Assembly (NCBI GenBank): GCA_937876395.1
Contig: CALEIM010000141.1
Span: 1 to 24,190, forward strand
Source of the DNA: an uncultured Wenzhouxiangella sp.
Lineage (GTDB): Bacteria; Pseudomonadota; Gammaproteobacteria; Xanthomonadales; Wenzhouxiangellaceae
DNA length: 24,190 bases
Direction of reading: 5' to 3'
The translations under genes were made by a program, and so were the position numbers. How positions within the stretch are numbered: position 1 is the stretch's first letter; each line of letters begins with the position of its first letter. Of the stretch, positions 7,625 through 17,182 are shown piece by piece. The notes under the pieces are model-generated. The model was not told where the DNA came from, did no database searches, and saw only the letters and a program-made list of their open reading frames with translations.

Positions 7625-8698
7625 TCAGATACGCACTTTGCCGAAGCGCACAAACGGCGGGGCTACCACCCTGGCCGCCAGGCTCCGCCCACGCAGTTCG
7701 ACTTCGACCTCGGTAAACTCACCAGCGGGAACGCGGGCCAGGGCAATCGGGCACTGGGTCGTCGGACCAAACACGCCGCTGGTCACCTGTCCCTGGCCGG
7801 CCGGGGTGTGAACCGGCGCACCGGCACGGGGAATTCCACCACGACCGAGCACCAGACCGACAAGCTGACGCAGCTCACCTTGCTCGCGCTGCTGTTCCAG
7901 CGCCTTGCGGCCGATGAAATCGCGCTCGGTCGGCTCGAAAGCAACCGTCCAGCCCAGGCTGGACTCCAGCGGCGTGGTCTGGTCATCCATGTCCTGGCCG
8001 TGCAGGTTCAGCCCGGCCTCCAGGCGCAGACTGTCGCGCGCGCCCAGACCACAGGGCCTGACGCCCTTCTCCAGCAGTGCCTGCCACAGTCGCGGCGCCT
8101 CGCTGCCCGGCAGCAGAATTTCAAAGCCGTCTTCACCGGTGTAGCCGGTCCTGGCCAGGTAGTAGTCGCCGTGGGACATGGCTCGAAATGGCTTGAGCTG
8201 CCCGGCCTGCTGCGCGCCGAGCAGTTCGATGACTTTGTCACGTGCCTGCGGGCCCTGCACGGCGATCATGGCCAACTCGTCGCGTTCAATGATTTCGACG
8301 TTGAAGTCGGCCGCGACCTGGTGCATCCAGGCCAGATCATTGGCCCGATTGGCCGCATTGAGCACCGCTCGGTAAAAATTGTCGTCCACGCGGTAGGTGA
8401 TCAGGTCATCAAGAATGCCGCCGGTTTCATTGAGCATGCAGGCATACAACGCCTGGCCTGGATCCTTGAGGCGCGCCACGTCGTTGGCCAGCAGATAGCG
8501 CAGAAAATCCTGCGCGCCCGGGCCGCGCAGGTCGACCACGCCCATATGCGAGACGTCGAACATGCCGGCGGCCTGGCGAACCGCATGGTGCTCGTCAATC
8601 TGCGATCCGTAGTGTATGGGCAGGTTCCAGCCGGCAAACTCGACCAGCTTGCCGCCGGCCTGAAGATGCGCCTCATAAAGCGCAGTACGGGATGTCAT
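7625..8698 (-). CDS. gcvT: Aminomethyltransferase (glycine cleavage T protein)
   Basis: A 357-residue enzyme, full family length. It transfers the methylene group from aminomethyl-lipoyl H protein to tetrahydrofolate, releasing ammonia. The N-terminus TALYEAHLQAGGKLVEFAGW, the motif MFDVSHMG with the catalytic-region Asp, the folate-site segment RTGYTGEDGFEI and the C-terminal barrel ending FVRFGKVRI are all present. gcvH and gcvP are not in this window, and the gene faces the asparaginase with only 17 bases between stops. It starts at ATG 8698 with AGGA eight bases upstream. It lies 36 bp downstream of the ABC permease on the same strand and could be read through or have its own promoter. 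No glycine riboswitch fits in the gap. Confidence 0.96.
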   Translation of the reverse strand: MTSRTALYEAHLQAGGKLVEFAGWNLPIHYGSQIDEHHAVRQAAGMFDVSHMGVVDLRGPGAQDFLRYLLANDVARLKDPGQALYACMLNETGGILDDLITYRVDDNFYRAVLNAANRANDLAWMHQVAADFNVEIIERDELAMIAVQGPQARDKVIELLGAQQAGQLKPFRAMSHGDYYLARTGYTGEDGFEILLPGSEAPRLWQALLEKGVRPCGLGARDSLRLEAGLNLHGQDMDDQTTPLESSLGWTVAFEPTERDFIGRKALEQQREQGELRQLVGLVLGRGGIPRAGAPVHTPAGQGQVTSGVFGPTTQCPIALARVPAGEFTEVEVELRGRSLAARVVAPPFVRFGKVRI

Positions 8699-8733
8699 TT
8701 TTTAGATCCTGTCAAACATGGATTTGAGCGTTG

Positions 8734-8739
8734 ATTATA
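8734..8739 (-). promoter_or_regulatory. Possible -10 element for gcvT
   Basis: On the minus strand a perfect TATAAT lies at the very end of the permease gene, about 36 bases upstream of the gcvT ATG, with an AGGA ribosome site at 8707-8710. No convincing -35 lies 16-18 bp upstream, and no extended -10 TG is present. A chance match is therefore possible. Confidence 0.3.
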
Positions 8740-10342
8740 TCGCCCGCACCCGCCCGGAGCGGATCAGTACGGCCACCGGGATTGCGCCAAGCATCACCAG
8801 CAGCAAGGCCGGTATGGCGGCCATCTCCCACTGCCCTTCCGTGGTCAGGTCGTAGATACGGACGGCCAGGGTCTCCCAGCCAAAGGGCCGGAGTATCAGG
8901 GTTGCCGGCAGCTCCTTGGCCACCTCGACCAGAGCGAGCAAAAAGGCGGTCACTAGACCGGGCCAGACCAAGGGCAGGTTGACTCGCCACAGGCGATACC
9001 AGCGCGGCACGCCAAGACTGCGCGCCACCTCGACATAGCGTGGCCTGATCCGCGCGGCAACGCCGTCCAGCGGCCCCCAGGCCACCCGCACGAAGCGAAT
9101 CAGATAGGCCATGACCAAAGCGACCATGCCGCCAGCCAGAGCAGTGCCGGCCAGCTGATCGAGGCGCAGAAAGGCAAGGAAAATGGCTACCGCCAGCACA
9201 GTGCCGGGGATGGCATAGCCGATGGCCGCAACTTCACCGAACATCTGCTGGCGGCGCGAGCTGCGGTGAGTCGCGGCCAGCAGCATGATCCCACCAACCA
9301 GAACAGCCAGGGCCCCGGAAAGTCCGAGCACCATGGTGTTGGTCACCACCCGGATCAGGCGGGGATCAAACAGTGAGGCAAGCTGTGGCCAGACCCAGGC
9401 CAGCAACTGAACCAACGGCAGGACCACGGCAATCAGCAAAACGGCCAGCTGAAATGCGGTGGCCGCCACAGCGCGCCAGCCCTGCAGGCGAATGCGGTGA
9501 TTGCTGGCTTGGCCGGCATGATGGCCGGCGCGCCGGTTGCGGCTGAGCCGCTCGACGCCCACCAGCAGCAGCACAAACAGCATCAAAACAGAAGCGAGCT
9601 GCACTGCAACGGTCAAATTGAACATGCCCAGCCAGGTGCGGTAGATCGCCGTAGTGAAGGTGTCAAAGCCGTAGATCGCAACCGCCCCGAAATCGGCCAG
9701 AGTTTCCATCAGGGCCAGGGCCAGGCCGGCGACCACGGCGGGCCGGGCCATCGGCAGGCTGACCCGGAAAAACGTCAGCAGCGGCCCGCGACCGAGACTG
9801 CGCGAGGCCTCAAAAGCGACCAGACCGCCGCTGGTGAAGCTCGCCCGTGCCAGCAGATAGACATACGGATAGAAGGTCAGGATCAGAATCAGCAGCACGC
9901 CGCCGGGGCGGCTTAGCGCCTGCAGCAACGCCGGTGAGGCATCGAACCAGTCCCGCCAGGCTGATTGCAACGGGCCGGCATAGTCGAGCATGCCCAAATA
10001 GATAAATGCCAGCACATAGGTCGGAAACGCCAGCGGTAGGACCAGCAGTGGATCGAGCAGGCGACGCAGCGGGTATTCACAGCAGGCCGACAGCCAAGCC
10101 AAGCCGACCCCGAGAGCAAGAACGCCCAAAGCGACGACGACAAGCATCAGTGCAGTGTGCCCCACCAGGCGCGGCACCTGCCATTCCAGCAGGTGCGCCC
10201 AGACCTCCGGCTGCGGCTGCGCCCAGCTCGTCAAGAGCATCCCCAGCGGGATGCCGACCAGCAGGAGTAGCGGACCGATCAGCCAACGCCGGTCAGGGCG
10301 CGGCATTAGCCCAAACGCTGGCGCCTCAGCGGTAGCCGGCAC
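8735..10342 (-). CDS. fbpB: Iron(III)-type ABC transporter permease (fused two-domain)
   Basis: A 535-residue inner-membrane permease with about 12 helices in two homologous halves, as in FbpB/SfuB/HitB ferric iron transporters. Each half has the EAA loop that contacts the ATPase: EASRSLGRGPLLTFFRVSLP (178-197) and EVARSLGVPRWYRLWRVNLP (438-457). The upstream gene encodes the matching solute-binding lipoprotein, supporting uptake of ferric iron; thiamine or sulfate would be the main alternatives in this permease class. The start is uncertain: GTG 10342 overlaps the binding-protein stop by 17 nt, while ATG 10306 (MPRPDRRWLIGP) begins 20 nt after it. No ATP-binding subunit follows; the next gene is gcvT. 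Confidence 0.9.
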   Translation of the reverse strand: MPATAEAPAFGLMPRPDRRWLIGPLLLLVGIPLGMLLTSWAQPQPEVWAHLLEWQVPRLVGHTALMLVVVALGVLALGVGLAWLSACCEYPLRRLLDPLLVLPLAFPTYVLAFIYLGMLDYAGPLQSAWRDWFDASPALLQALSRPGGVLLILILTFYPYVYLLARASFTSGGLVAFEASRSLGRGPLLTFFRVSLPMARPAVVAGLALALMETLADFGAVAIYGFDTFTTAIYRTWLGMFNLTVAVQLASVLMLFVLLLVGVERLSRNRRAGHHAGQASNHRIRLQGWRAVAATAFQLAVLLIAVVLPLVQLLAWVWPQLASLFDPRLIRVVTNTMVLGLSGALAVLVGGIMLLAATHRSSRRQQMFGEVAAIGYAIPGTVLAVAIFLAFLRLDQLAGTALAGGMVALVMAYLIRFVRVAWGPLDGVAARIRPRYVEVARSLGVPRWYRLWRVNLPLVWPGLVTAFLLALVEVAKELPATLILRPFGWETLAVRIYDLTTEGQWEMAAIPALLLVMLGAIPVAVLIRSGRVRAI

Positions 10343-11393
10343 GATCCATCAGACGCACGGCCTGGGCCTGGCGCTCCCCGGCGATTTGCAGCGGCGTCTG
10401 ATCGGCCCGGAAATTACCCCAGGTACGGATCGCAGTGGCCGAATCAATCTGCGGATTGGCCGGGAACTCGAAATTGTTGTTGGCAAAATCCGACTGAGCA
10501 GCCGGCGAGGCCAGCCACTCGATCAGAGCCTGGGCGGCTTCCGGATGCGGCGCATGGCGGGTCATGCCGACGCCGGAAACGTTGACGTGGGTGCCGGTGC
10601 TGTCCTGATTGGCCCAGAACAGGGTCACCGGGTAATCCGGATCGCCCGCGAGCTTGCGCCCCAGGTAATAGGAGTTGACGATGCCGACATCGCACTGGCC
10701 GGCCTCCATCGCTTCGATCAGACGAGTGTCGGAGGAAAACGGCGTGGTGGCCAGATTTTCAACCCAGCCGCGCACGATTTCTTCCGCGCGCGCTTCGCCG
10801 TGATGCTCGATCAGCATCGCCACCAGCGACTGGTTGTAGACCTTCTGCGAGGTGCGCAGACACAAACGCCCAGCCCACTGCTCATCGGCGAGCGCTTCGT
10901 AGCTTGACAGTTGGGAAGGATCAACCCGCTCCGGATGATAGACGATGGTGCGCGCCCGCACCGACAGCGCAAACCAGCGCCCGTCCGCATCACGCAGGGA
11001 CTCAGGCACGGTCGCTTCCAGGGCCGGAGAGTCGATCGGCTGCAAAACACCGCGCTCGGCGGCATGCCACAGATTGCCGGCATCGACCGTCATGAACAGA
11101 TCGGCCCGAGTGCGCTCACCCTCGGCCTGAAGACGCTCGATCAGGGCCGCTTCCCTGTCATTGATGTAATCAATTTCGATGCCGGTTTCCTCGGTATAGC
11201 GGTCAAACAGCGCTTCGATCAGATGGGGCTGCCGCGAGGTGTAAACCACCAGACGCTCTACGGCCGCGTCCTCGGCCGGCTGCTCAATCGACTGCGAACG
11301 ATCCATCGTGCGGGCATCGGATACGGTTTCAGTCGAGTCGCTGCCGCAGGCGGCCAGCAAGATGACTAGGGCGGTGCAAAATGCGGTTCTCAT
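10326..11393 (-). CDS. fbpA: Iron(III)-type ABC transporter substrate-binding lipoprotein
   Basis: A 355-residue extracytoplasmic binding protein of the FbpA/FutA class. ATG 11393 gives a lipoprotein signal ending in the lipobox LAAC, with Cys16 as the lipidation site; frames further upstream have no signal peptide. The mature protein shows the class features LVVYTSRQPHLIEALFDRY at its N-terminus and VGIVNSYYLGR (Tyr242-Tyr243), where paired tyrosines bind ferric iron in this family. NVSGVGMTRHAPHPEAAQAL lies near the C-terminus. It delivers substrate to the permease encoded immediately downstream. A Fur-like box and promoter precede it, fitting iron regulation. Specificity for Fe(III) is inferred from family and tyrosines, not proven. 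Confidence 0.92.
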   Translation of the reverse strand: MRTAFCTALVILLAACGSDSTETVSDARTMDRSQSIEQPAEDAAVERLVVYTSRQPHLIEALFDRYTEETGIEIDYINDREAALIERLQAEGERTRADLFMTVDAGNLWHAAERGVLQPIDSPALEATVPESLRDADGRWFALSVRARTIVYHPERVDPSQLSSYEALADEQWAGRLCLRTSQKVYNQSLVAMLIEHHGEARAEEIVRGWVENLATTPFSSDTRLIEAMEAGQCDVGIVNSYYLGRKLAGDPDYPVTLFWANQDSTGTHVNVSGVGMTRHAPHPEAAQALIEWLASPAAQSDFANNNFEFPANPQIDSATAIRTWGNFRADQTPLQIAGERQAQAVRLMDRAGYR

Positions 11394-11428
11394 GGGTTTG
11401 CCTGTGCAATCGTTAAAGCCATTTGCCA

Positions 11429-11457
11429 ATCTTAACGATAACGATTTGCATTTACAA
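11429..11457 (-). promoter_or_regulatory. Candidate promoter of fbpAB
   Basis: Read on the minus strand, TTGTAA (11452-11457, 4 of 6) and TAAGAT (11429-11434, 4 of 6) are spaced by exactly 17 bp, about 36 bases upstream of the fbpA start. The Fur-like box overlaps both the -35 and the spacer. This AT-rich patch stands out in otherwise GC-rich sequence. Confidence 0.45.
11437..11455. promoter_or_regulatory. Fur-like operator upstream of fbpA
   Basis: GATAACGATTTGCATTTAC matches the 19-bp Fur consensus (GATAATGATAATCATTATC) at 13 of 19 positions by hand count. A second related motif AATCGTTAA (11408-11416) forms an inverted pair with TAACGATT (11439-11446), so more than one Fur dimer could bind. 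Position within a candidate promoter of an iron-transport gene supports repression when iron is plentiful. Confidence 0.5.
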
Positions 11458-11468
11458 TACCGAACGAC

Positions 11469-11487
11469 CGGGCAGTCGCCCTGCCCG
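11469..11487 (-). terminator. Candidate terminator downstream of eno
   Basis: A perfect 7-bp stem CGGGCAG/CTGCCCG with a 5-nt loop begins about 35 bases after the eno stop on the minus strand. The bases after it (GTCGTTCGG...) are only weakly T-rich, so this is a plausible but not classic rho-independent terminator. It would insulate the pyrG-kdsA-eno unit from the iron-regulated genes. Confidence 0.4.
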
Positions 11488-11521
11488 TGCTCAAGCAGCT
11501 CATCAGGTTGTGGTCTGCGAG

Positions 11522-12799
11522 CTAGCGGCTCAGGGCCGAGCGGCCGGCATAGCGCGCGGTTTCGCCCAGCTCGGCCTGGATGCGCAGAAGCTGGTTGTAC
11601 TTGGCTACCCGGTCGGAGCGGCACAGCGAGCCGGTCTTGATCTGGCCGGCATCGGTGGCCACGGCCAGATCGGCGATGGTGACATCTTCGGTTTCGCCGG
11701 AACGGTGGGAAATGACGGTGCCAAAGCCGGCCTGGCGCGCCATGTGGATGGCATCGAGGGTTTCGGTCAGGGTGCCGATCTGGTTGGGCTTGATCAGAAT
11801 GGCGTTGCCGATCTTCTCATCAATGCCGCGCTTGAGTAGCGCGGTATTGGTCACGAACAGATCATCGCCGACCAGCTGCACCCGGTCGCCGATGGCTGCG
11901 GTGAGTTCAGCCCAGCCGGCCCAGTCGTCTTCGCTCATCCCGTCTTCGATGGAGATGATCGGATAGCGCTCCGCCAGCCCGGCCAGATAGGCGGCGAATT
12001 CGCTGCTGTCAAATACCCGGCCTTCGGCGTCGAGCACGTAGCGACCGTCGCGGAAAAATTCGCTTGAGGCAACATCGAGCGCCAGAAAAACATCCTCGCC
12101 GGGTGTATAGCCGGCTTCGGCAATGGCCGTCATCAGCAACTCCAGCGCGGCCTCGTTGGAGCTCAGGTCAGGCGCAAAACCGCCCTCGTCACCTACGGCC
12201 GTGCTCAATCCCCGCTGGCGCAGCAGGGCTTTGAGTGCGTGGAAAATCTCGGTGCCGGCCTGCAAAGCCGAAGGAAAATCTGCCAGGCCGGTGGGCATTA
12301 TCATGAATTCCTGAATATCGACCCGATTATCAGCATGCGCCCCGCCGTTGAGAATGTTCATCATCGGAACCGGCAGGCTGGCTGACTCATCCGAGCTTTC
12401 CAGCAAAGATTGCCACAGCGCCATGCCCTTGGCGGCAGCCGCCGCATGGGCCACCGCCAGCGACACGCCGAGCAGGGCGTTGGCGCCCAGACGGGCCTTG
12501 TTGTCCGTGCCGTCCAGGTCGATCAGAGCCCGGTCGATGCCGTCCTGTTCGCTGGCGTCCATACCGGAAAGGGCGTGGGCGATTTCGCCGTTGACGTTGG
12601 CCACCGCTTGAGTCACACCTTTACCGCCGTAGCGCTGTCCGCCATCGCGCAGTTCCACCGCTTCAAGGGCACCGGTCGAAGCACCGGACGGAACCGCAGC
12701 GCGCCCGTGCGCGCCGCCGGCCAGTGTGACGTCGACTTCCAAAGTCGGGTTACCGCGCGAATCGAGAATTTCCAGCGCCTGGATATGGCTGATTTTCAA
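11522..12799 (-). CDS. eno: Enolase (phosphopyruvate hydratase)
   Basis: A 425-residue glycolytic enzyme converting 2-phosphoglycerate to phosphoenolpyruvate; in many proteobacteria it is also an RNA degradosome component. All family blocks are present: ALEILDSRGNPTLEV, the substrate loop VPSGASTGALEAVELRD, the metal ligands in SIEDGMSEDDW and LVGDDLFVTN, the catalytic lysine in LIKPNQIGTLTET, and SHRSGETED followed by GQIKTGSLCRSDR. Translation begins at TTG 12799 (reading MKISHIQALEI), since no ATG lies nearby; a strong AAGGA site at 12807-12811, seven bases away, supports this start. It lies 51 bp after kdsA and is the last gene of pyrG-kdsA-eno, the order found in Pseudomonas and relatives. 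Confidence 0.98.
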   Translation of the reverse strand: MKISHIQALEILDSRGNPTLEVDVTLAGGAHGRAAVPSGASTGALEAVELRDGGQRYGGKGVTQAVANVNGEIAHALSGMDASEQDGIDRALIDLDGTDNKARLGANALLGVSLAVAHAAAAAKGMALWQSLLESSDESASLPVPMMNILNGGAHADNRVDIQEFMIMPTGLADFPSALQAGTEIFHALKALLRQRGLSTAVGDEGGFAPDLSSNEAALELLMTAIAEAGYTPGEDVFLALDVASSEFFRDGRYVLDAEGRVFDSSEFAAYLAGLAERYPIISIEDGMSEDDWAGWAELTAAIGDRVQLVGDDLFVTNTALLKRGIDEKIGNAILIKPNQIGTLTETLDAIHMARQAGFGTVISHRSGETEDVTIADLAVATDAGQIKTGSLCRSDRVAKYNQLLRIQAELGETARYAGRSALSR

Positions 12800-12806
12800 T
12801 GGACTG

Positions 12807-12811
12807 TCCTT
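12807..12811 (-). promoter_or_regulatory. Strong ribosome binding site for the TTG start of eno
   Basis: On the minus strand AAGGA sits seven bases before the TTG codon. It is one of the clearest Shine-Dalgarno sites in the window and fixes the enolase start at a non-ATG codon. Confidence 0.7.
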
Positions 12812-12850
12812 AGGTACTCAAATGGGTGATGGCTGAACCAATCAATATTT

Positions 12851-13701
12851 TCAGCCCGAATCTGCATCGTTCCCGGCAATTTCAGGGAAACGGACGCGGC
12901 GTTTGACGACTTCATCAATAGCAACCAGCTCTTCGAGCAGGCTGTCCATGTCGGACAGACGCATCGAATTGGGCCCGTCGCACAGCGCTTGTTCGGGCCG
13001 CGGGTGGGTTTCACAGAAAATGCCGGCAACACCCACACCCACGGCTGCGCGGGCCAGCACCGGAATGTGCTCGCGCATGCCGCCCGAAGCGTTCCCCTGC
13101 CCGCCCGGCAACTGGACCGAGTGACTGGCATCGAACACCACCGGGCAGCCGGTTTCGCGCATGATCGCCAGCGAACGCATGTCGACGACCAGGTTGTTGT
13201 AGCCAAAGCTGAAACCGCGCTCGCAGACCATAAGCTGCTGATTGCCGCTGGCGCGGGCTTTTTCGACCACCCGGCTCATTTCCCAGGGTGAGAGAAACTG
13301 GCCCTTCTTGATATTGACCGGCCGGCCGGCCGCGGCAACGCGCTGAATGAAATCGGTCTGGCGGCACAGGAAAGCCGGGGTCTGCAGCACGTCGGCCACT
13401 TCAGCGACCTCGTCAATCGGCGTGTATTCGTGCACGTCGGTAATCACCGGCACACCGATCTGATCTTTTACCGCCTGCAGGATGCGCAGACCTTCTTCCA
13501 TGCCCGGCCCGCGATAGCTGTCAATCGAGGTGCGGTTGGCCTTGTCGAAACTGCCCTTGAAGACGTAGGGCATGCCTAAGCGATCGGTGACTTCCTTGAG
13601 ATGCCCGGCCACTTCCACACACATGGCTTCGGATTCCAGCGTGTCCGGCCCGGAGAGCAGGAACAGCGGCCGGTCCAGTCCAACTTGGGTGCCGGCCAGT
13701 T

Positions 13702-13705
<4 letters not shown>
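12851..13705 (-). CDS. kdsA: 3-deoxy-8-phosphooctulonate synthase (KDO-8-P synthase)
   Basis: A 284-residue cytoplasmic enzyme condensing phosphoenolpyruvate with arabinose 5-phosphate, the committed step to KDO for lipopolysaccharide. Family blocks are GMPYVFKGSFDKANRTSID, SYRGPGMEEGLRIL, VPVITDVHEYTP, LQTPAFLCRQTDFIQ, VNIKKGQFLSPWEM, VFDASHSVQLPGGQG and FCETHPRPEQALCDGPNS. The His, Glu and Asp metal ligands of the metal-dependent class are recognisable. The fourth ligand position, Cys in metal-dependent enzymes (GPC) and Asn in E. coli, reads Asp21 here (SGPDTLES), which is unusual. ATG 13705 overlaps the pyrG stop by four bases (ATGA). Identity of the gene is secure; the catalytic class is not. 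Confidence 0.97.
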
Positions 13706-15357
<1,652 letters not shown>

Positions 15358-15393
15358 GCCCGGACATCCATGCTGCAGTAAATCCGGGAGAGC

Positions 15394-15399
15394 ATTGTA
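15394..15399 (-). promoter_or_regulatory. Possible -10 element for pyrG
   Basis: TACAAT on the minus strand (5 of 6 to TATAAT) lies 36 bases before the pyrG ATG in the 93-bp gap after pgeF. I find no good -35 hexamer at the right distance, so this is only a suggestion. Confidence 0.3.
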
Positions 15400-15450
15400 A
15401 CTCATATCGCCCCGAAAGCCCGCATCAGCCGTTTTTTCAGCAGTGGCTAA

Positions 15451-16170
15451 TCAAGGCTTTATCCAGATCAACGAGGCCATGCGGCCGGTGACACCGTCGC
15501 GGCGATACGAGTAAAAGCGCTCGCCGGCCTCGAATGTGCACAGGCCGCTGTCGCAGACCTCGACCCCGGCCGCGCCAAGCTGATGGGCGGCAATCCGCTT
15601 GAGGTCGGCGTACCAGCGTCCGGCATCGAGCCGAAAAGCCGCTGCCAGGGCCGGGTCGCGGCTCACAAACGCGGCACGCAACTCGTCGCCCACCAGGTAG
15701 CAATCAGCGCAGATGGCCGGCCCAAACCAGGCCTGCAGCGAAGCGTTACCTGGTGGGACTTCGCTCAAGGTTGCATCAATAATTCCGTCGGCCAGCGAAC
15801 GCCAGCCGGCGTGTATGCCGGCGACCAAACTGCCGTCGCGCGCGGCCAGCAGCACGGGCAGGCAGTCCGCGCTCTGGATGACCACGACTTCGCCGGCTTG
15901 CCGAGTCCAGGCGGCATCCGCCTCAATGCCGGGGCGCCAGTCGGCCAGGTTGATGACGCGCCGACCGTGTACCTGCTCCAGCCAGCGCGGCTCGGCCGGC
16001 AGCTCGGCCCGCAGTTGAGCACGATTGGCCACCACATGTTCGGTCTGGTCACCGCTGTTGAGACCCACATTGAACGAAGCCCAGGGCGGGCGGCTGACGC
16101 CGCCGCTGCGGGTGGTGGAAAATGCCCGAACCCGCGGGTGGGCCGGCCAGTCCGGCTCAATCCGATCCAT
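15451..16170 (-). CDS. pgeF: Peptidoglycan editing factor PgeF (YfiH, laccase-domain family)
   Basis: A 239-residue protein of the YfiH/DUF152 multicopper-like family. In E. coli PgeF is reported to keep L-serine from replacing L-alanine in peptidoglycan precursors; relatives also act on purine nucleosides. The conserved zinc/copper site residues are visible: His68 in LEQVHGRRV, Cys103 in QSADCLPV and His120 in IHAGWRSL. The ending AGERFYSYRRDGVTGRMAS is the family C-terminal signature. ATG 16170 overlaps the rluD stop by 14 nt; an in-frame TTG at 16188 is less likely. The order rluD-pgeF next to divergent bamD is conserved in gammaproteobacteria, which strengthens the call. Confidence 0.93.
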   Translation of the reverse strand: MDRIEPDWPAHPRVRAFSTTRSGGVSRPPWASFNVGLNSGDQTEHVVANRAQLRAELPAEPRWLEQVHGRRVINLADWRPGIEADAAWTRQAGEVVVIQSADCLPVLLAARDGSLVAGIHAGWRSLADGIIDATLSEVPPGNASLQAWFGPAICADCYLVGDELRAAFVSRDPALAAAFRLDAGRWYADLKRIAAHQLGAAGVEVCDSGLCTFEAGERFYSYRRDGVTGRMASLIWIKP

Positions 16171-17110
16171 CACCGGCCAGCAGCTCAATCAGGCGGTGCA
16201 TATCATCCGGAATTGGCGCGACGGCGGTGATCGGCTCGCCGCTGTGCGGATGCGCCAGCTCAAGCTGCCATGCGTGCAGCGCCTGACGGGGAAAGCGCTG
16301 CCATGCCAGGCGCTGGGTCTCACTCAAGCCGGCCGGTGCGCCGTGGCGCCCGTACACCGGATCGCCGATGATTGGATGGCGGATATGGGTCAGATGAACC
16401 CGAATCTGATGGGTTCGACCGGTTTCCAGTTCGACATCAAGCAAAGTTGCCCCCTTGAGCCGCTGGGCCACCCGGTAATGGGTGATCGCCTCGCGTCCGT
16501 CGGCGCGCACAATCTGGCGGCGACGATCAACGGTGTGTCGACCCAGCGCGGCATCAATCCGCCCGCCGGCGATGATCTCGCCCCACACCAGCGCCCGGTA
16601 GCGACGCTTGATTTCCCGGCGTTTCATGGCGGCAACCAGGCGCAGGTGGCTGGCGGTGGTGCGCGCCACCAACAGGCAGCCAGAGGTGTCCTTGTCGAGA
16701 CGATGAATCAGCCCGGCTCGCGGCAGCGGGGCCAGCGACGGGTCGAGATGAAGCAATGCGTTGACCAGCGTGCCGTCCGGGTTGCCCGAGCCGGGATGCA
16801 CCACCAGGCCCGGCGGCTTGTTGATTACCAACAGCTCGGGATCATCGACCAGAACTTCCAGCGCAATGGCTTGAGGCGCCAGCTCGGTGTGGGCGGTCAA
16901 CTCGGCCGACAGGATCACACGCTCACCGCCGAGCAGGCGGCGCCCCGGTTTGACGGTCGCGCCGTCGAGCAGCACGCTGCCATCGCGAATCCAGGCGGTG
17001 ATCCGGCTGCGCGAAAACTCCGACCAGATTTCGGCCAGCACTGCATCCAGGCGCCGGCTGGCCTGATCAGACGCTATCGTCTCGTCTCGGTCGATCTGCT
17101 TTGTCATCAT
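16157..17110 (-). CDS. rluD: 23S rRNA pseudouridine synthase RluD
   Basis: A 317-residue RluA-family enzyme, expected to modify uridines of helix 69 (1911/1915/1917) in 23S rRNA. An N-terminal S4 RNA-binding domain (SRRLDAVLAEIWSEFSRSRI, then VKPGRRLLGGERV) is followed by the catalytic domain with VINKPPGLVVHPG, the catalytic Asp139 in HRLDKDTSG, and the C-terminal ELETGRTHQIRVHL and HPIIGDPVYG. ATG 17110 or the adjacent ATG 17107 could start it. The RluD rather than RluC assignment rests on the divergent bamD and downstream pgeF, which is the E. coli arrangement. Confidence 0.95.
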   Translation of the reverse strand: MMTKQIDRDETIASDQASRRLDAVLAEIWSEFSRSRITAWIRDGSVLLDGATVKPGRRLLGGERVILSAELTAHTELAPQAIALEVLVDDPELLVINKPPGLVVHPGSGNPDGTLVNALLHLDPSLAPLPRAGLIHRLDKDTSGCLLVARTTASHLRLVAAMKRREIKRRYRALVWGEIIAGGRIDAALGRHTVDRRRQIVRADGREAITHYRVAQRLKGATLLDVELETGRTHQIRVHLTHIRHPIIGDPVYGRHGAPAGLSETQRLAWQRFPRQALHAWQLELAHPHSGEPITAVAPIPDDMHRLIELLAGDGSD

Positions 17111-17135
17111 CTCGGAATGGATGTGGCTTCAAGAA

Positions 17136-17144
17136 TGGCATAAT
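17136..17144 (+). promoter_or_regulatory. Extended -10 promoter candidate for bamD; overlapping divergent -10 for rluD
   Basis: TGGCATAAT (17136-17144) is an extended -10 (TGn plus CATAAT, 5 of 6) 38 bases before the bamD ATG. On the opposite strand TATTAT (17140-17145 read in reverse, 5 of 6) could serve rluD 30 bases away. Neither has a good -35. If both are used, the two promoters share the same bases and would compete. Confidence 0.4.
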
Positions 17145-17182
17145 ACGGGGTTCTTGCGCACCGTCTTCACTCTGAGACCATT

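Noticed and set aside
7523..8734. A 403-codon plus-strand open frame covering asparaginase's end and all of gcvT
   Set aside because: It is antisense to gcvT, which is conserved along its entire length. The translation is rich in Gln, Arg and His with no recognisable motif, as expected for a shadow frame in GC-rich DNA.
8699..8734. Glycine riboswitch upstream of gcvT
   Set aside because: The gap before gcvT is only 36 bases and shows no paired stems, far too short for a glycine aptamer.
11394..11521. A hidden ftsB gene between eno and fbpA
   Set aside because: The gap is 128 bases, shorter than ftsB, and no frame contains a short membrane helix plus coiled coil. The region reads as a hairpin plus promoter.
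16025..17143. A 372-codon plus-strand open frame opposite rluD
   Set aside because: It lies opposite the strongly conserved rluD and the 5' part of pgeF. No signal, motif or ribosome site supports it.
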